Shown: in pieces, positions 34,687 through 44,785 of the stretch
Numbering within the stretch: the stretch's first letter is position 1
Layout of the letters: each line of letters begins with the position of its first letter
Assembly: GCF_932526225.1 (NCBI RefSeq)
Contig: NC_064036.1
Location: forward strand, 3,845,501-3,909,500
From: Nematostella vectensis
Lineage: Eukaryota; Cnidaria; Anthozoa; Actiniaria; Edwardsiidae
Direction of reading: 5' to 3'
DNA length: 64,000 nucleotides
Position numbers and translations under genes: made by a program
Notes under the pieces: generated by a model
What the model saw: only the letters and a program-made list of their open reading frames with translations
The model's database searches: none
What the model was told of the DNA's origin: nothing

Positions 34687-35703
34687 TTAACACGGACAAA
34701 GAAACCTCGCTCTTATCATGCAAACACGGAACATCTTCCTACAAGCAATGCGAATGTTCTTATCCCTAACGGTGTAAACCAGAGGGTTTACTAAACACCC
34801 TAAAAACGGTCCAAGAAACCCAATATTCACTCTTTTCACGGTATTGTCAGTGTCTTTTTGCAGACTTCCCAAGAAGGCTATCAATAGATAAGGATACCAC
34901 ACCGCTACTTGGACAAAACAGATAATGCCCGCAGTCTTAGTGCCTCGCAGGTCTGTCAAACGCGCCTGGCGGTTTTGAGTGACGCTCGCATTGCTCATGG
35001 AAGCCCTAGCCGTCCCTGTTTCGCCCTTGACATAATACGCCATGAATGTTCTTCGCTTGTGTTTCAGTGCCGTTTTCAGGATATAAGTGTACGCCGCTAT
35101 CATGATACACGTATTGAGTGTAACTAGTAACAAGTTGTACAAGTTATGGTAGGTGGAGAAGCGGCTATGAAGGATGCATCTGCTGTCTGAGAAGTTGAAG
35201 TGCCACGAATCTGTTGGCAGGGTTAGTGATGCCGTGAGGCCGTGGAGAACACTGACCACCCAAGCAATACTCAGAGCGACCAGGGTCCGTTAAGTTGTGA
35301 GCAGTGTCTGATAGGTGAGCGGTTTTAGCACGCTCACAAGCCTATTAATTGTCAACATGGTAATATTTAGTATAGATGAAATACTATTCATATAGAGAAA
35401 GAATACGAAACAGTTGCAAGAGAATTCAGACTTGAGAGTCCCTGTTTGGTTCATATACGCAAAGACGAGGCCTTCTACTCCAAACGTCAGATCTGTGAGG
35501 GATATATTAGCCAAGTGGAGCATCTCGGGCGAGTACAGATCCTTGCTGAATACAAATACCACCAGCATGAAAGAGTTCACTAGAGTTCCGGTTGAGGTGA
35601 ATACATACCCGAAAATTAGGACGGCTAACTGGAGATAGACTGACTGGTGCGGGTTAGCATTCAAGGTCTGGTTATACCATGTGGTGTTCGCTGAGCTATC
35701 CAT
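34687..35703 (-). pseudogene. Class A GPCR, copy 4, with the same nonsense codon as copy 2
   Basis: Full-length colinear copy with the Lys138-to-stop change (TAA at 35290-35292). The remainder of the frame is open. Additional private differences include Thr to Ser (HGLTASL) and Asn to Asp in the TM7 end (TVRDKN). Confidence 0.92.
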
Positions 35704-37416
35704 ATCATGCCTAGCCAGAGGCCTTGTATCAGCTTATTTACGAAACAATGTCAATAGAAAATAAAGCTATCTTTTTGTTGTAGACTTTTTTCAAGTCCAT
35801 GATAAGATCATTTTTACAATCAAAACCACCCTTGACTTGAGCCAGATATTGCTCGACCAAAAAACTTTGTCAAAGCAGATTTCAATTAGTTATTGAGATG
35901 AGTCTTAAAGATCGCCGATCTTATCAGCTAAACACTGATGATTCCCAAAGTATATATATATATATATATATATATATAACTTTGCATCCTGAGCTCAAGC
36001 TGCGATAAAAATCCCAAGAAAGCAAATAAATCTTTAGACAGCAAACCTGTGTTGATTGTTCGCTAGAATACTTTTTGTCGGCACTTCGTTCAACTATTTC
36101 ATCTGACTCGGGAGGTTCTTCGTCTGTCTTGTTTACGCCACGAATCGGTGTTTTATATTGTCCAGGTTTATTTGCGATTACCTTAAGGTGTGTTCGCCTA
36201 TATTTATTCGTGTTTATCACTGTCAATGGCACACCTGCTTAAACTTGGACTTATTTGGTCATTAACACGGCAATTGAGCCCACACGAACGGGCGGTGAGC
36301 TGACTAATTTACAGGGCCGCTTGAATTGATCGCTTTTTAGCTTATCAAATAAAAGCATTTTTTTTAGAAAAGAACACATGTACCACAACCTTTAATACAC
36401 TCGCCTAAAAACGATTTGCATTTTCGTAATATGCCTACTCACAGCATGAAAATAAACGATGCTCGCATTTTCTTAAAATCGCTATAAAAGGGTAAGGACC
36501 GCCCCAATTGACACCTTTTGAATTCAAATCGGAAATAAGATGGCCGGTGATAATGAGAAACTCTAAGCAGAAAAATAAATTTCTCCGATTACCTCATATA
36601 TCGTAAAATTCAAAGGCAAAAAAATGTTTAGACACTTAAATTAGAATTATACCTTACAAATCTAGAAGCATACGAGCAGCTGAATCTCGCGAAAATTTGA
36701 CCAACATTTGCGTTTAATTCGAATTACGCGCCGATTTCCACGGGCCATTCATGAATCGTCCTTGTCTCCGCCATGTTTACGAGCCCACAATATCTTAACG
36801 GCCGCTACACAGAACATGCGTGCAAATGTCCCTAGGGATTCGGGTTAAGCTATTAGACTAACACAAAAGCATTTCTGGACGTCAACATTGATTTCTGAAA
36901 CACATCGCATTACCTCTAAGCCTCTAAACGGCATTACTAAAAAGCGGAACCGGCGGAACCGGCGGAACCAGCATATTTTGAATGCAGGGGCGAAAGGGGT
37001 TATGGGGGTAGGGATTACGATTTATTTTCGAAATCATCTATTGAATTTTGTTTGTTTGTTTGTTTGCTTCAACTCATTCCGTTGTGACTTGCTGAAAAAA
37101 AAAACATCACTAAGCGCAAATGTGCTTCGTTATTTCGTAATTTGTAAAAAAAATTCAGTTGAAAGTTCCGGATAAGTAATAGTCCAGTCAATCTACGGTT
37201 TAAGATCGGTTTTTCAACGTTTTTGTATTATTTAAGTCCCCTTTTATAACATACTAAAAGTCTAAAAAAAAATCGGAGCAAGCAAACACCCCAAAAAACG
37301 GGATCGAATTTCCACATACAAGGCTTGTATGAAAAAGCACAGGAATCCCAATTCATGGAAATCACGAAAAATATACATACATTTATGCCACTATAAATGA
37401 TAAGAAATATATATTT

Positions 37417-38765
37417 CTACACGATCTGGATAAAAATCAACGTTATCTGATATAGCTTATCTATTTTTGGCAAAATCCACAGGTTTCTACACATCATGTA
37501 ATTATTATCATTAATATGAGTTTGTTTGATTTTAATGGCGTCGATCTCAAGTTTATCGTTATCTTTCTGCAACCCAATGCTTTCAATTATAACTATAAAG
37601 TGTGGTTTTAAATGCAGGACCACAGTGATATCAGACGGAGTCTGAAGGGGCTTATCCTCTAAACAAATTTGTAAAAAAATATAAATTTTGTCACCATCAC
37701 GATGCTTGTAGACATTTCTGAAAGTTCTTGCGGAAAGATCTCCCTTTTTGCAAGACTCTACACTGAAAAACACATGCATGGGTGCCTAAGCCGAAAGCGC
37801 ATTTAATGTTGATAGCGCTAAAGTGACCGAGAAGAGATCTTGTAATAAGCAGATAGCACAACCTTGCAATCGGCAGTTCCTATTGACAATGACGTCGTAT
37901 ACGTTACAGCTGTCGTTTCAGCGCTCAATTCTAGCTCATCCCCAGAAGGCCATGAACAACATTTCTCCTTTGAGCTCTGGAGTTTTCCTCCAGCATTGTA
38001 AGACTTTATGATGAGAGTGATGCAGAAGCCTGTTTTGGCCGAGGTCATTTGGTCCACATTGGATGGATACCAAAACACCATCCACCTTGCTACAGTATGT
38101 ATTGGATGGAGGTTCTCTTCTACACTGAATACCCTGGCCCAAGGAAGTCGACCCATTAGAGGGGCGGGTCCAGGATTTCAAAATGGGGGGTGGATAATGG
38201 CCGGATAGACGGCTTATAACTGATCCAGTGGTTCTTGGTAGGTCATTACATAGATCTTACAATACTTCAGGCTGAATTGGATTTGTCGCCAAGAAGGCGA
38301 AGGAAATTGGAGAGTACCTCCCGTCCCTCAGACATTTATTCTCTTCAAACAAAGCGACTTTTTAATTTTTTGTTATTCAAAAAGGGGGGTGGATATCCAC
38401 CCAATCCAGCCCCCCCTTGTATCCGCCCCTTCGTTATTTTACGAAGGTTAAACTCCTGCTGTAACCGTATCGTGGTGTTTTGATCGGTAACGCCGATGGC
38501 TTCTCGACAGAACATGAAGGTGTGGGAATGACAGCCATGAATGCGCTGCTGGGGAAAAGTTTTGATGTTATTTATATTTCTCATTTTATTTTTTTATTTT
38601 TATCCATGCGTTCGTTGTCTTAGCTGTGATACCACCTTCCATGAATACGTTTAGGAATGGGGCATCGTTCAAGAAGCTTGTCTCCTCACCCTACATCCGC
38701 GCACAAGCTGCTGTTAACAGGATAGCTAAGAGAACCACAAAATCCCCAACTCCAACAGCAGCCAT
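37417..38765 (-). CDS. Possible three-exon secreted-protein gene inside the long-TIR element
   Basis: Three minus-strand segments join in phase: 38695-38765 (signal-peptide-like start with core FVVLLAILLTAACA), 37863-38124 (87 codons, containing FCITLIIKSYNAGGKLQSS and a Cys-Cys pair) and 37417-37755 (112 codons plus stop, containing KIYIFLQICLEDKPL). This would give ~223 residues. The donors are GTAGGG and GTTGTG. Codon-like composition and matching phases favour a real or once-real gene; the pyrimidine tracts are weak. The SYN-GG-CC pattern faintly recalls the N-terminal domain of DSL-type Notch ligands, but I would not assign that. It could be host gene fragments captured by the element. 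Exon 3 is also present at 31113-31451 without exons 1 and 2. Confidence 0.3.
38161..38429. mobile_element. Short TIR element nested in the long-TIR element
   Basis: It starts GGGGCGGGTCCAGGATTTC and ends with the imperfect complement, a CCAGCCCCCCCTTGTATCCG run followed by CCCC. This is a common pattern of non-autonomous DNA transposons in invertebrates (hAT-like ends, inferred). It is ~270 bp, lies in the first putative intron of the gene-like structure and has no coding capacity. Confidence 0.5.
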
Positions 38766-39653
38766 GTTCCACAGTTCAAAGTCCCAGCATTCTATCAAGT
38801 CAACCAATGGAAAGGCGATAGAAAGACGGTCTGAAGTTTGAGCCTAGATGTTGGTCAACGACAGGGTGAACCCTTAACAGACCTTGAGAGAACTCCAGGA
38901 CTGCAGCACGTTTAGTGCTCCTGCCGCATGAACAATCTAGCGTGTTCGCCCTACGACGGGTAATGCAAAGGGTCATCGTGTAATAATTCCCTCTCAATCG
39001 AAATCACGGATTCCATGGGTTTAATCTGCACCCACGAGTAAGAACCTAGAGTTTAAGAACCTGTAACAGGGTGTTAGTTGTAAAGAAATCATAAAAACTT
39101 CCAACATTAAAGAATCTATTTTCACGAAAAAAACGATACCATGAGAATGATTATATTATAAGTAATGTGTCCATATACTTTCTTGTTTTATATTGAATCA
39201 ATGGCATTATTATTATTAAGAGCCACTTACCTGATTTTATCACGTTTAATTATTTATGATATCGAAATGTCTGCAATATAAAAGTGGTGGCGATAAGGAT
39301 CTAAAATATCCGTGTGCATTTCACCCAAAATAACTGGACTACTTTAAATGTTTTTTTTTTATCCTAATCTTGTAGAAACATATATCTCTAGTAATCTATA
39401 GTGGTATGAATTCCTTTTTTATAAAGTAAGTCTTTTTTTCGTGATATACATGATTTGGGAACCCTGTGGTTTTTCAAACAAGCCTTGTATTTGAAAATTC
39501 GATCCCGTTTTTCGGGGTTTGCCTGCTCCGATTTTTTTTAGACTTTTAGTATGTTATAGAGGGATACTTTCTTTGCAAAATACCGTTAAAAAACCTTGTG
39601 TTGCAATTAGTCCGATGTTGGCCCTTTTTTTTTACGTAGATTGAATGGACTAT

Positions 39654-42162
39654 AACAAAAAAAACATACTGTAAAACAAGCGCTCGCAGTTTTAGTGTGC
39701 AAATGGCGTATGCCAAATGTGTCCTTCTTGTGTACCTGTGCAGACAAAAATAAGTATTTTCACATGTGTAATGAGACGACTTGAGATTGTAGTGGGGACG
39801 GTACCGGGCTTTAATGTCGTTCCTACAAGCTCTGCTCACATGTGTAATGGGGCTTCAGTACTGAAATGCCTACTCTAACGAGACGACTTGAGACTGTAGT
39901 GGGGACGGTACCGGGCTTTAATGTCGTTCTTACAAGCTCTGCTCACATGTGTAATGGGGCTCCGGTAAGCCCCCTTTTTATATACTCCTATGGCGGCATC
40001 CCTTAGGTAGTCCGACACTGACAGCCATGGGAAGCTTTTTGGACATGTTCCGATAAGGGCTTAGCCAATGGGCGTCCGAGGAACTACACCCATGGGCGTG
40101 TCAGTTTGTTACCCTTGGGCTACCGTGACATACGTTATGTTTAAAATGTTGCTACGGCTACCGATGGTCACACATTAACTTGTTACACTGCTAGTGCGAA
40201 TGACAAGTGAAACACGTGATTTATATGATTGACAGCATTCCGAGTATTTTTGCAGTCAAAGTCTTAAAATGTACTAAAACCTAATTCTACCGACGGCTAG
40301 GTCTGAAGCCTACTTAGGGTAAACCCTGTGTGCAGTCAGACCTAACTTTCCTTACTTCGTTAAGAAGTACGGAACGAGAATTGGTGGCCAAATCCCGATT
40401 CTCAAGTACCACTTGAAAAGGGACGCGCCACTCCCACTTTTCCACTGTGCCAAGGGTCATTTTCTAATTCACTACTCTCCCATTTCAGAGGAACCTTAGC
40501 CGAACGGTTAAAGTTACTCTGTCAAGATAAATCGTTTAAGTTAACAAAACATGCTTTTGACTGTCCATTAACTTCAGGAAGGTCGGCGACTTACTAAAAT
40601 AAAATGTAAAGCTATCCCAGGTAACGCTATTCTTTATTGCGGCTTATTTTCCTCCGTGACACTGGACTCGTCACGCTATGTTGCGTTTGATGGGGCTAAC
40701 ACGAGCGTGACGAGTCTAGACGGCCACGAGGCTACGACGCTGGTACATTTGTGAATTTGGAACTGTAACTGTTATTGTATTTGCTCGCTTAGGATAATAA
40801 ATCGTAAAAAACAGGACTTTTTCAAGTTTAAACAATGAGCGTAGTAGTCATTTGCTCTTGAGTTGACTTATTCGATATCGAATACCGTTATTCGAAAAGA
40901 AATCGTAATACTTGTGTAACATCGCTATCCCTATACCCCCCTTCGCCCCTGCACTCAACATAAGCTGGCCAAAGGAACACTTTCGGTTCTCAATAGGCGT
41001 GCTATTATTTGTAGACAAAACTCACTCTGGTATGTAGCCAAATCCGACATTAAACCTCCCCTGGAAATACGGCGCGGTCAGATTTTTATCAGAGAACTCC
41101 CCCCCACCCCCGGAAATGTAAGGTCCACTTTTTTTTTATTTCTCACCCCCCCCCCCCCCCCCCCAAGAAAAATTCTCGGTATGGGTCTGTTGCATTGGCC
41201 CCTCCAAATGTATCAAGCAAGAACTCATTTAATAATATTTAATATGCAGTATGAAAGTTAACAAATACTAAACCTTGGTGTGAAAAAGGCTGTCAAAGTT
41301 TAGGTGTCTAAGGTGACGAGAATGATTTTCAAGAGTCTAATGGTCAATTCTTATTTTCCCTCTTATTTAACTCCACTATATATATATATATTGTTTTTTT
41401 TATCAAAATAGAATTCTAACAAGCTTTGACCTTGTGAAGAATATATCAAAGATGTAACAGTATTCCAAAGAATTAGATGCCATACTGTAGTTTTCACGTA
41501 ATGCAACTGATTATTCAGAAGGTGTTGAAATTAAACTCCACAAATGTACCTCCTGACATGCATTACATATTGGTGCACCCACCCTTTGGCCTTATTTTTA
41601 GAAACTTTGGATCCACTCATACAGGCTACTAAAAAATGAATGCAATGGAGGCAAATCCTAAATTACTGAAAGTTTCTAATTTCAAACCAAACCATGTTCA
41701 TTGATCTATGTTGGGGGCAGAGAGGAATAAATATACAAATAAACAAAAAGTCAATGGGGAGTGGAGAAAAGGGAGAAATGTGACTCTATTTGAAAAAATG
41801 TTACTCTATTCTAAAACATTTATAACAATAATGCAATAATAACTTGACTGAGCACTTTCCTAGTATTTTTCCCTTTCCCTATTACCTTTAGGATTGATAT
41901 AAAACTGTTTTCTTTACAAATTTATTATTGAAAAAGCACAAGTTTGTTGTTATCTTTATATAATTTTAGTAACTTTGATCTAATCAAAACCTCTTCCCTT
42001 TATAGAAGTATAGAGCTTTGCCCTTGCAAAGAAAAAATAATGAATGAAACAGCATTCCAAAGATATAATGATACAGTTATACATTTCAGGTGCCATATGG
42101 AAGTTTTGTCTATCACATACTGGTAATACTCCATCATCAAGGATATTACAGTCATGCATTAC
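39654..42162. other. Intergenic region, no gene seen
   Basis: The region contains a two-copy tandem repeat with 107-bp period (39773-39967, each copy starting GAGACGACTTGAGA). A hairpin with perfect 13-bp arms (GACTCGTCACGCT/AGCGTGACGAGTC) is at 40665-40716. A run of ~21 C residues lies near 41144-41164. Short (TA)n tracts occur near 41375. I saw no exon-like open frame. Confidence 0.7.
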
Positions 42163-42188
42163 AATACACCAAAAACTGGAAATCGACT

Positions 42189-42225
42189 CTGCCAAATTTT
42201 CGTCTTTAATAAGACTTCTTTAGGG
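42189..42225 (-). ncRNA. Hammerhead-like ribozyme remnant of the Penelope-like element
   Basis: Minus-strand TGCC, then CTAAAGA, an AGTCT...AGAC stem, GAAA and TTTGGCA form the layout of Penelope-like hammerheads. The conserved CUGA has become CUAA, so this copy is probably inactive. A copy with CTGAAGA is at 60293-60330. Confidence 0.45.
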
Positions 42226-42350
42226 CAGACTGAAGAAGGTGAATCGTTACAAGCTTATTTACATCAGAATAGTGGCGCGAGACGCAAAAACATTACAACT
42301 GACAAAAACGCGCATTTTCTAGAATAGCGCGCGCTATGGATAAAAAGAAT

Positions 42351-43529
42351 TTACACATTTCTACGTGGGTTCCTACTACAAAAAAAGTCATCACTATTAA
42401 GACCCCGCGGGTAGATAGACTTAAGCCGATAAGCCCACTGGCCTTCCCTTTCCCTAAGCTGAGCCTCAGAGTTACACTTATCTATAAGTTGTACCATAAC
42501 ATTATTAAGACCTAAATGATTGTCGCAATGAAAATGTTGATAGATAAGGTCATCCTTAACTCTTTCACTAACCGGTAAACTAGGGTGCTTATTTAACCTA
42601 CTTTTATGATTATTAAAACGCTTCCTAAAACTATTGATAGTAGACCCTACGTATTGCTTGCTACACATAGAGCAAGTAATTAGATAAACAACAAAATCTG
42701 AGTTACAGTCCAAGTCAAAATTAACGACATATTTCTTATTAGTAACTGTACTGCGAAACTCCCGCCCTGTCTTAAGAAAGTTACACACTCTACACCTTTT
42801 ATCGCCACACTTACCACAACCTCTAACCTGAGTACTATCCTCTTTAAGAGAGAAGTGCACTAACATATCCTTTAAACTCCTAGGTTTCCTATAAGCCACC
42901 ATAGGTACCCTACCAATAGCACCCCTACATCTACTAGAAGATTCTAGAACTGGCTGTAAATAACGAAGAATACCAGGTAAATTAGGTAAAGCTGGATGAA
43001 AAGTGACTACAAAAGGTACACGATCATTCTTACCTTTACGCCTGTCTTTCAATGTGTCGTCCCTAGGAATACGTCTAACCCGGTCAACTTCCCTCCCCAC
43101 AAACCTGCTGTCATAACCCCTATCAACTAAATAACCTTGTAACTCTAATACCCTCTTTTCGAAAGAAGAGTCTTCCGAACATATCCTACGAATACGTAGT
43201 GCCTGCCCAAAAGGAATGCCTTTCTTACAAGCAGACGGATGACAGGACGTATGAAAAAGATATTGATGCTTATCAGTAGGCTTACTATACAGATCTGTAG
43301 ATGTTAACCCATCCCTAAGAGTAAGTGAAACATCCAAAAAATTTACCTGACTAGTGGACCACTCAAACGTAAATTTTATAGTTCTATGTATAGAGTTCAT
43401 GTGAGCCATAAACTCTCTCAGAGCGTCCTCACCTTCAGTCCAGATCATGAAAATGTCATCGATATACCTACGCCATAAAAAAGGCTTAACTGGAGAAGAG
43501 TCTATGATTTCCTTTTCAACTTTAGCCAT
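42351..43529 (-). CDS. Penelope-like RT C-terminus plus GIY-YIG endonuclease (392 codons)
   Basis: Residues 17-30 hold the RT catalytic box (FLWRRYIDDIFMIW), followed by thumb-like sequence (STSQVNFLDVSLTLRDG) typical of Penelope-like elements. The C-terminal third has a Cys-rich linker (GCGKCGDKRCRVC) and the GIY-YIG core (VVYLITCSMCSKQYVGST, then Arg in RKRFNNHKSRL and Glu in LREREGQWAYRLK). The frame is intact for 392 codons from an internal Met, but the protein lacks the N-terminal RT half and cannot be autonomous. Confidence 0.88.
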   Translation of the reverse strand: MAKVEKEIIDSSPVKPFLWRRYIDDIFMIWTEGEDALREFMAHMNSIHRTIKFTFEWSTSQVNFLDVSLTLRDGLTSTDLYSKPTDKHQYLFHTSCHPSACKKGIPFGQALRIRRICSEDSSFEKRVLELQGYLVDRGYDSRFVGREVDRVRRIPRDDTLKDRRKGKNDRVPFVVTFHPALPNLPGILRYLQPVLESSSRCRGAIGRVPMVAYRKPRSLKDMLVHFSLKEDSTQVRGCGKCGDKRCRVCNFLKTGREFRSTVTNKKYVVNFDLDCNSDFVVYLITCSMCSKQYVGSTINSFRKRFNNHKSRLNKHPSLPVSERVKDDLIYQHFHCDNHLGLNNVMVQLIDKCNSEAQLREREGQWAYRLKSIYPRGLNSDDFFCSRNPRRNV

Positions 43530-44619
43530 AAAAAGATTAGCATATGATGGTAATAAATAAACACATTAGAAAGAATGCAAGATGCAGACAATATAAAAGC
43601 AAAAACAATATAGGTAATAAGGGTTGCATTTCTTTTTTCGAAGAGAAAACTCTTTTGTAATTGTAAAGTTAAAGTAGTTATGATAATGTTGAAAAAATGT
43701 TGCTGTATCTTTGAAAAGACTAAATACACAGAATATACAGACAAGAAAGGTCTTCTTTAGCAATATATTACAGGATAATATTTGTCAGCCTTTATTAAAT
43801 ATCTCAACGCAGTCAATAAAGTATAGAGAGAACGAAGAATATCAAAGGATGTGTTATGCTCAACATGTTTGATTAGACCACGAATTCTCAAAGCAAACTC
43901 TAGAAACAAATGTATAAATCCAACAAGCTAAGTGGCATTATTACAGTAACTAGACTACTACGTATTTCTGTAGTTAAATTCTTACTTACCGTGAGGAATA
44001 TACGCCTGAATTTATAGAACTTGTAAGTATTTACGTATTTACATCAAAACAAGGATATAATATGACTTTGATATGGCATCTTGACGTCAAACTAAAGCTG
44101 GTACGGTGTTTTAGTCTGAGCGATTGGTTATGGGGAAAAAAACGAACAAACGAGCATTATAAAAGCAAAACAATAAAAGAAAAATAACTTTCATATTCTC
44201 AATACAAATCGTCGTCAAAACTCACCTTGGCAGTTTTATTTTTCGCTTTCTGTTGTGGTTGTGTTGTTCGCTTTTGTTGTAAACTGTGAAGTTGTCGAAT
44301 TTCTGCTAGCAAGGAACTCGTCGACACAAGCGAATGATTTTTATAGCTGAAAACAGACATCAAGGCCCTTTCTTCTCAGGATCTCCTTACATAAATATAG
44401 ACGTGAATGAATATACAATGGTAATGTAGATCCTCCATAGTCCTCCTCTAGAGTCCTCTTTTTAGCTGTTGCGACGGGCGGGATTCACGAACACTAGGGT
44501 AGATTTTACTATCGACTCGTACTTCAGACAAAACGGTTCCTAAAAGACTTCAGTCCATTTGAATCCGCATATTTTCTCATTAAATACTGCCTTTTTTTTC
44601 TGTGAACATACGAACTTTG

Positions 44620-44785
44620 AACAAAAAACACATAAAAGCGTAAGACCGAGAGGGGCCTGAGAGTTGCGCGGCTGGATTACTGGCTGATTTGTGACACCAC
44701 AGGGTAACCGCGCGATGACCACAAAACCAAGTCGCATAGCTTACCATATTTCTATACCTATGGAGCTCCGCTAATATCTTCATTA
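44620..44785. repeat. Dispersed repeat, relative of 14515-14680
   Basis: It shares the ordered blocks 'accacaggg', 'cgcgcgat', 'cgcatag', 'atttctatacct' and 'gctccgct' with the copy in XRN1 intron 26, in the same orientation. The class is unknown. Confidence 0.5.

Larger units (their letters stand above)
31568..37857. repeat. Segmental duplication, unit II (~6.3 kb)
   Basis: Direct, adjacent copy of 25275-31553 carrying GPCR copies 3 and 4. The inner junction between copies 3 and 4 (34463/34464) is identical to that between copies 1 and 2. The inner tandem duplication therefore came first and the 6.3-kb duplication second. Confidence 0.93.
37179..39653. mobile_element. Long terminal-inverted-repeat DNA element, 2.47 kb
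   Basis: The left end (ATAGTCCAGTCAATCTACGG) and the reverse complement of the right end (ATAGTCCATTCAATCTACG) match. Similarity continues inward for ~250-280 bp: ACATACTAAAAGTCTAAAAA, ATCGGAGCA, ACGGGATCGAATTT and ACAAGGCTTGT all occur in inverted copy near 39480-39560. I see no transposase, so it is non-autonomous. Superfamily and target-site duplication are unclear. Confidence 0.7.
42163..43545 (-). mobile_element. Penelope-like retroelement, 5'-truncated
   Basis: In element sense it begins inside the reverse transcriptase at the words PSYANLF (about 43545). Upstream translation meets a stop, so RT motifs before this are missing, the usual 5' truncation. It continues through the RT C-terminus and a GIY-YIG endonuclease. 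It ends with a hammerhead-like motif and the terminal word CCAGTTTTTGGTGTATTG (42163-42180). Related terminal fragments occur at 49868-49950 and 60222-60358. Confidence 0.85.

Noticed and set aside
26156-35638. 72-74-codon plus-strand frames repeated four times inside the GPCR copies
   Set aside because: Antisense shadows of the receptor coding sequence; they recur only because the receptors are duplicated.
27175-36232. Frame of ~90-106 codons upstream of each GPCR copy on the minus strand
   Set aside because: It lacks an ATG (opens with GTG), its end varies with the (TA)n tract, and its conservation is explained by recent duplication. It could be 5' untranslated exon or promoter sequence.
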